Assembly (NCBI RefSeq): GCF_900188415.1
Contig: NZ_FZNV01000003.1
Coordinates: forward strand, 62,001-126,000
Direction: 5' to 3'
DNA from: Maribacter sedimenticola
Lineage (GTDB): Bacteria > Bacteroidota > Bacteroidia > Flavobacteriales > Flavobacteriaceae
Length of the DNA: 64,000 nt
Shown piece by piece: positions 18,838 through 28,365 of the stretch. Below the pieces are notes generated by a model. That model did no database searches. It was not told the DNA's origin and saw only the letters and a list, made by a program, of their open reading frames with translations. The position numbers and the translations under genes are program-made. How positions within the stretch are numbered: position 1 is the stretch's first letter; each line of letters starts with the position of its first letter.

Positions 18838-20124
18838 TTATTCTTCTTCTAGAAGTTCTATGGAAACCAAATCTATTTTTGTATTGGAGACCTCTAACAC
18901 CGTAAACATATAGGGTGCAATTTTAAGTTCTACCTCCTTATCCGGTATTTCTCCCAAAGTATGGACCAAAAGTCCGCCCAATGTCTCATATTCATCCGAT
19001 ACGGGAAGCTCCAACTTATAATTCTCATTGATATAATCCACCTCTAAACGTGCTGAGAACAGAAAGTGACGCTCGTCTACCCTTTCTTCCCTTAAGTCCG
19101 TAGTATCATGCTCGTCCTCAATTTCCCCAAATAGTTCTTCTACGATATCCTCTACGGTTACCAGACCAGAAGTACCCCCATATTCATCCAGTACCACGGC
19201 AATACTCTTTCGTTTCTTGATCAAAACATTTAAAATATCCTGTATCAACATAGTTTCCGGAACAAACTCCACCGGTAACAATATACTTTTAATGGTCTTG
19301 GGCTTTTTGAACAGTTCATAAGAATGTACGTAGCCAATAACATTATCTACCGTATCATTGAACACTAATATTTTGGAATAGCCTGTTTCCGTAAATAATT
19401 TTGCAAGGTTTTTGGGCGTTTCGTGCATTTCTACCGCTACGATCTCTGTTCTTGGAACCATGACCTCCCTAGCCTTTACCGCTGCAAATTCCAAGGCGTT
19501 CTGAAAAATCTGTATTTCCGTATCCACTTCGTCCTCTTCCTCAACGGTTTCCATTTGTTCGGTTATATAATCACCCAGTTCCAATTTACTAAAGGCCAAT
19601 TGTACCTCATCTCCAGAAGTACGGAAAATATATTTTAATATGAGGTCAGAAATCCAAATGATAAAATCTGAAATAAACGAAAACAGCACATAGAACAAAA
19701 ATGCCGGAATGGCCAATAATTTCAAGAGGCTATTAGCATATATCTGAAACAACACCTTTGGCAAAAATTCTGCCGTAATTAAAATAATGAATGTAGAGAT
19801 CAAGGTTTGGGTAAGTAAGCTGAACTCTGTAATAAGGATTTTTAAGAATGCGTTCTCAGGGGCCATTCCCGTAAACCAGTTCATGAGAATCTCTCCCATG
19901 AAAAGACCATAGATTACCAAGGCTATATTATTGCCAATAAGCATGGTAGCAATAAATTTTGATGGTTTTTTAGTTAACCTGGTAAGTACCATGGCCAAAA
20001 AACCCTCTTGCTTTTTTTCAATCTCTATATGAATTTTATTCGCCGAAATAAACGCGATTTCCATTCCTGAAAAAAAAGCGGAAAAAACCAAGGAAAGTAG
20101 AATGATGATACCAGCCGTACCCAC
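18838..20124 (-). CDS. CNNM/CorC-type membrane protein (DUF21 - CBS pair - CorC_HlyC)
   Basis: A 428-aa protein with an N-terminal DUF21 domain of four hydrophobic segments (SAFFSGMEIAFISAN near the start), two CBS motifs in the middle (REVMVPRTEIVAVEM and the DEYGGTSGLVTVEDIVEELFGEI block), and a C-terminal CorC_HlyC transporter-associated domain. The family is linked to Mg2+/Co2+ efflux; older annotations call it hemolysin. A GldE role cannot be excluded since GldE has the same architecture, but the neighbours here are the LPS-export and coaX genes rather than gld genes. Its start overlaps the stop of the small membrane protein upstream. Confidence 0.88.
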   Translation of the reverse strand: MGTAGIIILLSLVFSAFFSGMEIAFISANKIHIEIEKKQEGFLAMVLTRLTKKPSKFIATMLIGNNIALVIYGLFMGEILMNWFTGMAPENAFLKILITEFSLLTQTLISTFIILITAEFLPKVLFQIYANSLLKLLAIPAFLFYVLFSFISDFIIWISDLILKYIFRTSGDEVQLAFSKLELGDYITEQMETVEEEDEVDTEIQIFQNALEFAAVKAREVMVPRTEIVAVEMHETPKNLAKLFTETGYSKILVFNDTVDNVIGYVHSYELFKKPKTIKSILLPVEFVPETMLIQDILNVLIKKRKSIAVVLDEYGGTSGLVTVEDIVEELFGEIEDEHDTTDLREERVDERHFLFSARLEVDYINENYKLELPVSDEYETLGGLLVHTLGEIPDKEVELKIAPYMFTVLEVSNTKIDLVSIELLEEE

Positions 20125-20333
20125 TATACGTTATTATTATTGTCTCGCTTACGCTGTTCAAATTTTTTCCTGTAGTTTCTTCTGAACAGGAACATACCTA
20201 TGGAAACTATGGCAAAAAATATAAAAAAATAGGCCATGTTCCTATCTGTATTCCAATCGGTAAAAATCCTATACATAGAAAATCCAGCTACTATGATATA
20301 TAAGTATTCCGTATATCTTAAAATATTAATCAT
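20124..20333 (-). CDS. Small two-helix membrane protein
   Basis: 69 aa, with hydrophobic segments at about residues 7-20 and 32-49, and a highly basic tail (RRNYRKKFEQRKRDNNNN). I know no function for it; it is a regular member of this flavobacterial cluster. It overlaps lptC by 8 bp upstream and the CNNM gene by 1 bp downstream, so it is translated within the operon. Confidence 0.72.
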   Translation of the reverse strand: MINILRYTEYLYIIVAGFSMYRIFTDWNTDRNMAYFFIFFAIVSIGMFLFRRNYRKKFEQRKRDNNNNV

Positions 20334-20937
20334 TTTCTTGTTCTTTTTCTTCCTTTATCAACATTAGTCCGTAGGTCTTATGTGCATTTAAATACTTAAG
20401 GTCTTTTTGAATATCCATACCTTCCCCATCCATTACGGTACCATCATCTGGGTTGGTAAACTTAAACTTTTCTTGGGTAAAGGCCCACTCATTTCCACGA
20501 TCGTAATATAATTGGGAAGTTTCCAATTTTTTACCATCGTCTCCCTTTATCAACACATTGCCCCTTAAATCTACAATAGACGTTGCCAAATATAGTATAC
20601 CATAATCTGCCTCTATAGTGGTCCTTTCATTTTTTTCATTAAAGATTTCCACCAAAAGCCCTTCAGGAAATGTTTGGTAAGGAAAAGATAGCTGTTCATA
20701 ATTTTCCCAAATAGGTCCGGACAATATATTTAATACTTTGGAAGCACCTTTATCTTCTGACCCCAATTTAACCGGTGCCTCTGTATATGTCAATACAAAA
20801 TCTTCAACTACGCCTCTTGGAAACACTTTTTTTACCGCTTCATCACCAACCCGTTTATAATTATCTCCACAGGACAAAAAAAGCATTGCCATGGTATACA
20901 CCACGGCAATGCTTCTATAATTGAATATTTGTGTCAT
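20326..20937 (-). CDS. lptC: LPS export protein LptC, lipoprotein-like
   Basis: A 203-aa periplasmic LptC-family protein that passes lipopolysaccharide from the LptBFG transporter to LptA. It has a lipoprotein-like N-terminus with Cys in LFLSCGDNY, and the beta-jellyroll blocks RTTIEADYGILYLATSIVDL and TSQLYYDRGNEWAFTQEKFK typical of Bacteroidota LptC. It lies 5 bp after the TPR-protein gene, in one operon with coaX. Confidence 0.87.
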   Translation of the reverse strand: MTQIFNYRSIAVVYTMAMLFLSCGDNYKRVGDEAVKKVFPRGVVEDFVLTYTEAPVKLGSEDKGASKVLNILSGPIWENYEQLSFPYQTFPEGLLVEIFNEKNERTTIEADYGILYLATSIVDLRGNVLIKGDDGKKLETSQLYYDRGNEWAFTQEKFKFTNPDDGTVMDGEGMDIQKDLKYLNAHKTYGLMLIKEEKEQEND

Positions 20938-20942
20938 TTGTA

Positions 20943-22316
20943 CTATAACGATGGAACCTTAACACTACCACCTACCCAGCAAGAGAAGGTAACAGTCTTA
21001 CCTGCCATATTGGAACTAAAGATCATTTCCCTAGTTGGAGCCTTAGCCTGGTAACTTGTAGCAGCCTGACTTGCAGAACCACTTAATGAAGGATCCACCC
21101 TACCGGCCTGTCTAGCCATGTCTGCCGCTTTCCAGTAAATTGCCCTTTTCTCAAAAGTAGTACTACCACAATCATTGGCACTTGTAGCATATAAACTGGC
21201 GATCAATAAATATGCACGACCATTGGAAGGGTTGGCATCTATTGCTTTTTGCGCATAGCTACGTGCAGTAGACTTGCTTCCCTTTCTTTTGTTGATTACT
21301 GCAACTTTGTAGGCAATCTTAGACTTTTTATCATTATTGGTCTCTAAAGACAATGCTTTGTCAAAATCCGCAAGAGCACCTTTGGTATCGCCATTCTTCA
21401 TTTTTAAAGTTCCTCCATATACATAAGCATCAGCAGAAGGATCTAAAGCCAATTGTGCCTCAAAAAGTTTTTGGAACATAGGATCATCCGTACATTCTTT
21501 GTTGAACATTAGACCTACTGCTCTTTTTACCCAAACAACATCTCCCTTTTTCTCCTCAAAACTCTTTTCGTACAATGGAATCAAGTTACTACAATCTGCT
21601 AAAGGACCTAACTTAGAATCGATACTACCTGCAATTTTACCATATACTTCAGAATATGAGTTATAGGATTTTAAGCGAGATTTCTCTTTAGAAGTCAACG
21701 TACCCGCTTCTTCCTTTGGTAAAAGCTTGGCTATTTTTCCTGTAATCTTTTCGTTTTCTACTTCAATCTTTTCAGTAACCGCATCATAAACGTCAAATAC
21801 TTCTTGCAAGTCTTTTCTACCAGCTTTATGCTCGTCAACTAAACTTGAGAAATAAATATATAACGCCTTTGGATTTGTAAAGTTTTCCTGATCCTTTGTA
21901 AAAGCTTCGCTTAACATACTATACATCTTAGCATCATCGGCCATTTTGTTATCATACATTACCATCGCCTTGTCAACCTCAGTTTCACCTTGCGTGGTCT
22001 TTGATGCAAAATGCTTTAACTTATTGTCATAAAGACCCATTAGTTCATTGGCAAATTTTTCCTTATCTGCATCTGAAGCCTTTTTTAATTTATCCTTTAG
22101 GATACGCTCACCATATACATATATAGCATTGTTCAATTGCGGACAGGTTTCATATACCATTTTCCATGGTTCATAAGCCGCATCATAATTTTTAACTTTT
22201 GCATGTTCGGAAAATATAGACAGATTAGTCATACATTCAGGATTTTGAGCCTGAGCATTACTTACCCCCATCATCCCAAGGAACATAATTGCCGTGAAGT
22301 AAAGTTTCGTTTTCAT
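20943..22316 (-). CDS. Secreted tetratricopeptide-repeat protein
   Basis: 457 aa with signal peptide MKTKLYFTAIMFLGMMGVSNAQA. The body is helical with TPR-like units, clearest at AYVYGGTLKMKNGDTKGA and ARSYAQKAIDANPSNGRAYL (C-terminal third). Homologues in other flavobacteria occupy the same place between the outer-membrane protein and lptC. Function is not established; a periplasmic scaffold or envelope-assembly role is a guess from the neighbours. Confidence 0.82.
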   Translation of the reverse strand: MKTKLYFTAIMFLGMMGVSNAQAQNPECMTNLSIFSEHAKVKNYDAAYEPWKMVYETCPQLNNAIYVYGERILKDKLKKASDADKEKFANELMGLYDNKLKHFASKTTQGETEVDKAMVMYDNKMADDAKMYSMLSEAFTKDQENFTNPKALYIYFSSLVDEHKAGRKDLQEVFDVYDAVTEKIEVENEKITGKIAKLLPKEEAGTLTSKEKSRLKSYNSYSEVYGKIAGSIDSKLGPLADCSNLIPLYEKSFEEKKGDVVWVKRAVGLMFNKECTDDPMFQKLFEAQLALDPSADAYVYGGTLKMKNGDTKGALADFDKALSLETNNDKKSKIAYKVAVINKRKGSKSTARSYAQKAIDANPSNGRAYLLIASLYATSANDCGSTTFEKRAIYWKAADMARQAGRVDPSLSGSASQAATSYQAKAPTREMIFSSNMAGKTVTFSCWVGGSVKVPSL

Positions 22317-22356
22317 CTTTTCTCTTTTTTAAGGTGGTTAATGTACTAAATTTTTA

Positions 22357-23643
22357 TTAATTGATCTTTCTTTTCTGGAACCAACGATCGTTCAATGACA
22401 GCCCTACATTAAGTTTAAAATAGCTTTCTTCTACTAAATTCGCCCTTGTTGTTCCCCTTCTTCCCAATTCAAATCCTAAATTAAGATTAGAGAAACTTCT
22501 TCCAAGTGGTAGACCTAATCCAAAAGTTATGCCAAAGTTATTTATATCAACATCATTTACGACCATACCGGTTTTATCTAAACGCAAACCTGCACGGTAA
22601 GTCACTCTTTTTAAATAACTTGTAAAGGAATCATGGTCAGGGGTAATAAACAGTCCTAAGGCATAAGAACTTGCATCTACATAAGAAACACTATTGGCAC
22701 CAAGGAAATCATTTTCGAAAGAACCCATACCCTGAAAGCTATATTCACCCCCAACAAACCATTTTAAATCTTGTCCAAAGCCCAAACCAATTGTAGTTGT
22801 TGTAGGAACCTTTAGCTCTGTATTCCTTAAGTTCTGGGCGGCCAGATTTACGTCTATCTCTTCAATATTACCACCTGTGGCCACGGAAAAAGAACCAATT
22901 TGCCTTGTATTCTCAGACACCAGATTACCTTGGGTATTTACCCGTACAGAAGAATGAAACCTATATTTATCATTAATCAACGGCGTATAGTTCAAGGCAT
23001 AATTAAAATCAAAACCATTTACCTTAGAACTTCTACGATCAAAAGTTCCAAATTGGATACTCTCTATCTGCTGCAGGCGCTGACTATCTAACGTACCAAA
23101 ATTAAAATTAACAGTAGCACCAATACTCACATTTTTTAATACTTCATACCCTACGGAGTAAAACACACGGTTTAAACCGCCCTCACCAGTATAGACATTT
23201 ACCAGGGAACCATTTACATTGTCCTGTTCATCTATCAAATTATAGCCTACGGAAGTAAACGGCATTATACCAAAGCTCATACCCAAACCTTTGCCCAGAC
23301 TGAAACCCAATGCCAAATAATCCAAGCTGGTTATAGAGGTACTTTCCTCTCCCAGATTGGTCTTTAATCGATATTGTTTGTTGGATACACCGGCGGTATA
23401 GGTTACAAGACCCGTCTTGTTCATTACCTTAAGCCCTAATTCTCCCAAAGCCGCAGGATTCTTTAAATTAAGATGGATACTGTCCGCATACACACCAATA
23501 CCCCCCATCATTTGATTTTCTACCGTGCCCGCATTCTTTAAATCACCAATTCCAAAAAAAGAATAGGGAGATACAGTACCATCTTGAGCGTACATACCAA
23601 CGGTGGTCATGTATACTATTGCAATTACAATTTTTCTGATCAT
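22357..23643 (-). CDS. Outer-membrane beta-barrel protein (FadL/PorV-like appearance)
   Basis: 428 aa, signal peptide MIRKIVIAIVYMTTVGMYAQ, then SPYSFFGIGDL and repeated amphipathic strands separated by turns rich in G, N and D, ending in a final strand YFKLNVGLSLNDRWF. This is the pattern of the Bacteroidota barrel proteins loosely related to the OmpP1/FadL/TodX and PorV groups. Its substrate is unknown. The stop is one base from coaX, so it is co-transcribed with coaX and the lptC group. Confidence 0.8.
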   Translation of the reverse strand: MIRKIVIAIVYMTTVGMYAQDGTVSPYSFFGIGDLKNAGTVENQMMGGIGVYADSIHLNLKNPAALGELGLKVMNKTGLVTYTAGVSNKQYRLKTNLGEESTSITSLDYLALGFSLGKGLGMSFGIMPFTSVGYNLIDEQDNVNGSLVNVYTGEGGLNRVFYSVGYEVLKNVSIGATVNFNFGTLDSQRLQQIESIQFGTFDRRSSKVNGFDFNYALNYTPLINDKYRFHSSVRVNTQGNLVSENTRQIGSFSVATGGNIEEIDVNLAAQNLRNTELKVPTTTTIGLGFGQDLKWFVGGEYSFQGMGSFENDFLGANSVSYVDASSYALGLFITPDHDSFTSYLKRVTYRAGLRLDKTGMVVNDVDINNFGITFGLGLPLGRSFSNLNLGFELGRRGTTRANLVEESYFKLNVGLSLNDRWFQKRKIN

Positions 23644-24372
23644 TTAGTGCTTGTTGTATTCTAGCAAATAATTAAGCCCTTTCAGGAGAAATTTAGAATC
23701 CGCAAATATGGTATTTTTTACTCGTTTAGACAAAAATAGTGTATCACCCCCTGTTAAAATAACTGTTAAATCTTTAAAACGGCTATTATATAGTTCAATT
23801 ATTCCGTTCAATTCAAGCTCTACACCATACAATACACCACTGTGCATACAGTATTCAGTTGAGTTTCCTATATAATCCAATAGTTCTGTTTTTTCCAATA
23901 ACGGCAGTTTGGCCGTTTGTTCATGCATTGCCTTATAGCGCATTTGTATACCTGGGGAAATGGCCCCTCCCAAATATTCATCAAAATCATTCAGCATATC
24001 ATAGGTAATACATGTACCCGCGTCAATAATTAAGGTATTGCTATGTGGTTTACGATAGTATGCCGCAGTGACCAACGCCAAACGGTCCACACCTAGACTT
24101 TGAGGTGTTGCATACGAGTTCTTAAATGGCACTTTTGAAGCATGAGAAAGTTCATGAAGGTCACAAAAAACGGCTACAACCTTTATTTTATCCTCAGAAA
24201 GGGAACCAACGTTAGAAATTATTGCCGCGTTCACTTTTGGAAATTGCTGAAACAATTTTTTGACCGCCGCTACAAAATCCTCTTGCGCAACGGTCTCTAT
24301 ATGAACAATTTCCGACTTATTAAATATGGCTAATTTTACACTTGTATTGCCAGCATCTATTATCAAATTCAT
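23644..24372 (-). CDS. coaX: Type III pantothenate kinase
   Basis: First enzyme of coenzyme A synthesis (EC 2.7.1.33), 242 aa, ASKHA fold. Phosphate-binding motif DAGNTSVKLAIF is at residues 6-17; the pantothenate/dimer motifs GVDRLALVTAA, IIDAGTCITYD and GGAISPGIQMR follow in order. It is the first gene of a seven-gene minus-strand unit ending with ppiD. Confidence 0.95.
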   Translation of the reverse strand: MNLIIDAGNTSVKLAIFNKSEIVHIETVAQEDFVAAVKKLFQQFPKVNAAIISNVGSLSEDKIKVVAVFCDLHELSHASKVPFKNSYATPQSLGVDRLALVTAAYYRKPHSNTLIIDAGTCITYDMLNDFDEYLGGAISPGIQMRYKAMHEQTAKLPLLEKTELLDYIGNSTEYCMHSGVLYGVELELNGIIELYNSRFKDLTVILTGGDTLFLSKRVKNTIFADSKFLLKGLNYLLEYNKH

Positions 24373-24422
24373 ACTACAAAGATTAAAAAATAAAAAAACA
24401 ATCTTCTTTTTTTATGATTTAG

Positions 24423-24453
24423 TTTGTTTATCATAAAATTGAAATTATATTTG
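24423..24453 (+). promoter_or_regulatory. Bacteroidota promoter of tRNA-Phe
   Basis: TTTG at 24423-24426 and TATATTTG at 24446-24453, 19 bp apart, match the -33/-7 consensus TTTG/TAnnTTTG exactly. The tRNA starts 20 bp downstream. Confidence 0.85.
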
Positions 24454-24472
24454 CAGCCGCTTACAGCGACAT

Positions 24473-24545
24473 GGTGCCTTAGCTCAGTTGGTAGAGCAAT
24501 GGACTGAAAATCCATGTGTCCCTGGTTCGATTCCTGGAGGCACCA
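24473..24545 (+). tRNA. tRNA-Phe (GAA)
   Basis: A 73-nt cloverleaf: acceptor arms GGTGCCT and AGGCACC pair perfectly, D-loop AGTTGGTAGAG, anticodon stem ATGGA/TCCAT with loop CTGAAAA giving anticodon GAA, T-arm CCTGG-TTCGATT-CCTGG, discriminator A. The 3' CCA is not encoded (the sequence continues CATAG). It is a single tRNA gene between coaX and the GH32 gene. Confidence 0.97.
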
Positions 24546-24551
24546 CATAGA

Positions 24552-24583
24552 AAAACCGCATTATCAGTAGATAGTGCGGTTTT
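24552..24583 (+). terminator. Terminator of tRNA-Phe
   Basis: Stem AAAACCGCATTAT paired with ATAGTGCGGTTTT (one wobble position) followed by a short T-rich stretch, 6 bp after the tRNA. Confidence 0.85.
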
Positions 24584-24670
24584 CTTGGTTATTGGGGTAT
24601 TGTTGTTTAAAACCAATTGAACAAACTACAATACCCATAATTAGTACTTTTGAAAAGCGGCCCAAAGGCA

Positions 24671-26254
24671 TCAATCCCAAATACGTTCTACCTTACGCTC
24701 TTTAAAATTAACGATTTGAACTGCTTCATTAGCAGTATTTTCTATGGTTAGACTAGTATAAAACTCATTGGGAAAAATTTGATTTGTCATTACGTATTGT
24801 CCTTTGTTCAAAAACAACTCTATAGATGAATGATCCAACAAAATTCTAACTTCCACATTTTCCTTGGGCAATTTAGAAATATCCATACGTTGCGCCCCGC
24901 CTTTAAATTTTTCGCTAAAATCCGTTTTACCGGACTTGTCCCTGTCAATCGTAACCAAATCATTGTTGGCATCTATTTCAATAGCTAGGCTATCACCGAC
25001 CTCATTGCTCAAATACATTTTAAGCACTGGATTTTTCACGGAAAATTTAATCTCCGACTGATTACCATATTTAAGTGCAATTATTTTCTTCTGTTCCTGT
25101 TTTAGCTCCATTTCACCTTCAGTGTAGGCCTTATCCGTAATTTCACTAAATTTTTCTATGGGATAATTTATAAGAAACACCTCATCTTCAATCTTACGTA
25201 AACTTAACTTTCTAGGTACGGTCATGGCACTACGCCATTTTTCTGTAGGGGTATCCCTAGCATAGTCCCAATTACTCATCCATCCAATAAAAATACGATC
25301 GTTATTGGGGGTATGGTTATAGGTGACACCGGCGTAATTGTCCCTTCCAAGATCGATCCATTTATTTTCGGTCTGATCGGTGGTAAAGGTGGTACCGTCA
25401 AAATCCCCGATAAAATACTGCGTTCCACTACCTCCGTTAGGTGCACCGGGATTAATACTGATCAACAAGACCCATTTTTCCTCATCTGTACCTTCTATGG
25501 TCAACGGAAAAAGATCAGGACATTCCCATACACCGCCATGGGCTCCTTTATCCTTTCCGAACTCACTGACTTTATCCCACTCCTTTAAATTGGGCGAACT
25601 CCAGATTTGCAAATGGTCTCCCGCTACCAAAAGCATGGTCCAATTTTGTTCTTTTTCGTTCCAAAATACTTTGGGGTCCCTAAAATCCTTAATACCATCA
25701 TTTCCTATTACCGGGTTGCCCTCATATTTTGTCCATGTATTACCATCGTCCAAACTGTAGGCAATTCCTTGGGTCTGAAAATCCATTTTACCTGCTTGCT
25801 CCCCTTCCATATCATGGTAGGTGAAAATTGCCACCATAGCCGGGTTCTCCCCGGTACCGAAACCGGAAGTATTTTTAGTATCCATTACCGCACTTCCCGA
25901 AAATATCAACCCATGTTTATCTGGATAAAGGGCTATAGGTTTATGCTCCCATTTTACTAAATCCTTACTTATAGCATGGCCCCAGTGCATAGGCCCCCAA
26001 ACGGTACTATCCGGGTAATATTGATAGAATAAATGATAATTTCCATTATTGTAGACCAACCCATTGGGGTCGTTCATCCATTTTTCTTCTGGCGTAAAAT
26101 GAAATTGCGGCCTGTAGGATTCCGTGTAGTACTCGGGAGTATCTATTTTCATTTGGTCCTCTATGGTCTTGACCTCTTGTTTACAACCAAATACGGTTGC
26201 CACAATGGACATCAATACAATTTTTGAACCTACTTTTTGCAAAACTTTAACCAT
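24671..26254 (-). CDS. Glycoside hydrolase family 32 (fructanase/sucrose hydrolase), lipoprotein
   Basis: Hydrolyses beta-fructofuranosides. The start at 26254 (MVKVLQKVG) is chosen because it gives a lipoprotein signal with Cys in TVFGCKQEV; the frame is open another 55 codons upstream but without signal character. Catalytic motifs: WMNDPNGLVY (nucleophile Asp), FRDPKVFW (transition-state Asp) and WECPDLFPL (acid/base Glu), in a five-bladed propeller followed by a C-terminal beta-sandwich with HSSIELFLN. About 527 aa. It stands alone here, without SusCD or transporter genes, and is divergent from the rhodanese gene. Confidence 0.93.
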   Translation of the reverse strand: MVKVLQKVGSKIVLMSIVATVFGCKQEVKTIEDQMKIDTPEYYTESYRPQFHFTPEEKWMNDPNGLVYNNGNYHLFYQYYPDSTVWGPMHWGHAISKDLVKWEHKPIALYPDKHGLIFSGSAVMDTKNTSGFGTGENPAMVAIFTYHDMEGEQAGKMDFQTQGIAYSLDDGNTWTKYEGNPVIGNDGIKDFRDPKVFWNEKEQNWTMLLVAGDHLQIWSSPNLKEWDKVSEFGKDKGAHGGVWECPDLFPLTIEGTDEEKWVLLISINPGAPNGGSGTQYFIGDFDGTTFTTDQTENKWIDLGRDNYAGVTYNHTPNNDRIFIGWMSNWDYARDTPTEKWRSAMTVPRKLSLRKIEDEVFLINYPIEKFSEITDKAYTEGEMELKQEQKKIIALKYGNQSEIKFSVKNPVLKMYLSNEVGDSLAIEIDANNDLVTIDRDKSGKTDFSEKFKGGAQRMDISKLPKENVEVRILLDHSSIELFLNKGQYVMTNQIFPNEFYTSLTIENTANEAVQIVNFKERKVERIWD

Positions 26255-26309
26255 AATACTGTCTTTTAAACTATAAATCTTGGGCGCTAAAAATAGTACC
26301 TTTACTGCA

Positions 26310-26816
26310 ATGAAGTTAATCAAATATGCACAATTATTTAGTTTAGTTTCCCTCTTTACCGTTTCAAACGTTATAGTAGGACAAGGAAATATGGAGCGTG
26401 TTCTAAAAAATTGGAACAAAGAAAGTATACCTTATATCTACCCTGAAAATTTACCCATGAAAGATTCTATAGTGTATGTAGATACCAGGGAGAAAGAAGA
26501 GTTTAACGTAAGCCATCTTAGAAATGCCCTATGGGTAGGGTATTCCAATTTTGACGAAGCCAAGGTTCTAAATCTTATACCCAACAAGTCTCAACCCATT
26601 ATTGTTTATTGCTCCATTGGCGTACGGTCCGAAAATATTGGAGAACGCTTAAAGCGACTTGGATATACCAGAGTACTGAACCTATATGGCGGAATTTTTG
26701 AATGGAAAAATCAAGATCGTATCGTATATAACAATAATGACACCCCAACCGATAGCATACATGCATTTAGCAAACATTGGGGCAAATTATTAAAGAAGGG
26801 AATAAAGGTATATTAG
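26310..26816 (+). CDS. Rhodanese-domain protein, exported
   Basis: About 168 aa from the ATG at 26310, which gives a hydrophobic signal (LIKYAQLFSLVSLFTVSNV); a TTG ten codons upstream is less likely. The rhodanese domain holds VDTREKEEFNVSHLRNA and the active-site loop YCSIGVRSE with catalytic Cys. It likely transfers sulfur or acts in redox sensing in the periplasm. It is followed 30 bp later by the TIGR04282-like glycosyltransferase, and rhodaneses occur in similar arsenosugar-type loci. Confidence 0.85.
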   Translation: MKLIKYAQLFSLVSLFTVSNVIVGQGNMERVLKNWNKESIPYIYPENLPMKDSIVYVDTREKEEFNVSHLRNALWVGYSNFDEAKVLNLIPNKSQPIIVYCSIGVRSENIGERLKRLGYTRVLNLYGGIFEWKNQDRIVYNNNDTPTDSIHAFSKHWGKLLKKGIKVY

Positions 26817-26846
26817 TTAGTGGTTAGTATAATTTAAAATAATACG

Positions 26847-27524
26847 TTGGGAATATTACAGAACAATAATGTGGAGCGCGATGAAAAAATCATTGATTTT
26901 ACCTTGGCAAACTCCAAGAACCTATTACTTATTTTTACCAGAAACCCAGAATTAGGCAAGGGTAAAAGACGATTGGCCGCTACCGTAGGTGATCAGGCCG
27001 CTTTGGACATTTACACATTTCTTTTACAACATACGGTAAGCATCACACAAAACCTCTATGCAGAAAAGCGGGTATATTACTCAGAAGAAATATGGGAGAA
27101 TGATATTTGGGATGCAGACAAGTATGGCAAAAGATTACAACAGGGCAATGATTTGGGAGACCGCATGGCCAATGCTTTTAGGGAAGGATTTGAAAGTGAT
27201 TTCCAGAAAATAATTGTTATTGGAAGCGATATGTACGACCTTTCACAAGAGGACTTGGAAAGCGCGTTTAAAGCTTTGGAGAAGAATGATTTTGTGATAG
27301 GTCCCGCACAGGATGGAGGGTATTACCTGCTGGGAATGAAAACTTATAAACCTGAACTGTTCCAGAATAAGGCTTGGGGAACGGAAACGGTATTGAAACA
27401 AACCCTTGCCGATTTAAAAGCCGATAGCGTATGCTTATTGGAAGAAAGAAACGATGTAGATTATTTTGAGGATATAAAGGATATTGAAGCCTTTCAACCT
27501 TTTTTAAAACATATAAAATTATGA
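26847..27524 (+). CDS. TIGR04282/DUF2064-type glycosyltransferase
   Basis: 225 aa with a GT-A-like fold. Hallmarks: FTRNPELGKGKRRLA near residues 30-44, IGSDMYDLS in the middle, and GPAQDGGYYLLGM. This family is annotated as an arsenosugar biosynthesis glycosyltransferase in some genomes, but the reaction is not certain. The start used is TTG, about 35 residues before the conserved core. It overlaps the purine nucleoside phosphorylase gene by 4 bp (ATGA), so the two are translationally coupled. Confidence 0.83.
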   Translation: MGILQNNNVERDEKIIDFTLANSKNLLLIFTRNPELGKGKRRLAATVGDQAALDIYTFLLQHTVSITQNLYAEKRVYYSEEIWENDIWDADKYGKRLQQGNDLGDRMANAFREGFESDFQKIIVIGSDMYDLSQEDLESAFKALEKNDFVIGPAQDGGYYLLGMKTYKPELFQNKAWGTETVLKQTLADLKADSVCLLEERNDVDYFEDIKDIEAFQPFLKHIKL

Positions 27525-28336
27525 CAAAGGAACAATTATTGGAATCTGTAGCCTATTTAAAGAACAAAGGTTTTGACAAGCCAGAAATAGGAATTGTACT
27601 TGGCACCGGCCTTGGCAAATTGGTGGACCATATAGAGGACCCCATAGATGCCCATTACAACCATATTCCATTTTTTCCGTTGGCTACCGTAGAGTTCCAT
27701 ACGGGCAAGTTGGTATATGGTACCATATCCGGAAAAAAAGTGGTGGTCATGCAGGGGCGTTTTCATTTATATGAGGGATATGACTTTTTGGATATAACCT
27801 ACCCCATACGCGTCATGCACATGCTGGGCATTACCAAATTGTTTATTTCCAATGCAGCAGGTGCGGTAAACCTGAATTTCAAAAAAGGGGACATGATGTT
27901 AATAGAAGACCATATAAATTTACAGGGCGGTTCTCCTTTGGCATTTAAAAATGTTGGGGAATTTGGAGAACGTTTTGTAGATATGTCAGAACCCTACGAT
28001 GTATCCATGCGCAACAAACTTATGGCAATTGCCAAGGAAAACGATATTTCTTTAAAGACCGGAGTCTATGCTTCTGTGGTTGGACCACAATTGGAAACCA
28101 AGGCAGAATATAGAATGATCAAATTAATTGGTGCAGATGCCGTGGGTATGAGTACCGTGCCAGAGGTTATTGTAGCCAACCACCTTTCCCTACCCATTGT
28201 TGCCGTTTCGGTATTGACCGATGAATGCGACCCGGATAATCTTAAACCTGTGGATATTGGAGAAATTATCGCCATCGCGGAACGTACTGAACCCAAAATG
28301 GTAAAACTTTTTCAAGAACTTATAAAACAACTGTAA
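27521..28336 (+). CDS. Purine-nucleoside phosphorylase
   Basis: Trimeric-type PNP (EC 2.4.2.1), 271 aa, cleaves purine nucleosides with phosphate. Motifs in order: GTGLGKL (phosphate loop, about 29-35), GRFHLYEGYD, SNAAGAVN and the C-terminal VLTDECDPDNL. It lies between TIGR04282- and TIGR04283-like glycosyltransferases. In arsenosugar synthesis an adenosyl-derived ribose is transferred and adenine removed, so a PNP would fit there, but a general salvage role is equally possible. Confidence 0.93.
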   Translation: MTKEQLLESVAYLKNKGFDKPEIGIVLGTGLGKLVDHIEDPIDAHYNHIPFFPLATVEFHTGKLVYGTISGKKVVVMQGRFHLYEGYDFLDITYPIRVMHMLGITKLFISNAAGAVNLNFKKGDMMLIEDHINLQGGSPLAFKNVGEFGERFVDMSEPYDVSMRNKLMAIAKENDISLKTGVYASVVGPQLETKAEYRMIKLIGADAVGMSTVPEVIVANHLSLPIVAVSVLTDECDPDNLKPVDIGEIIAIAERTEPKMVKLFQELIKQL

Positions 28337-28365
28337 GGCCATACCCTGTTTTCCTACCAAGTTTA

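Noticed and set aside
18838..20124. CNNM/CorC protein as GldE
   Set aside because: Same domain order, but neighbours are lptC and coaX genes rather than gliding genes; symbol left empty.
26255..26419. Longer GH32 protein starting at 26419
   Set aside because: It would bury the lipoprotein signal and run into the rhodanese gene start; ATG at 26254 is better.
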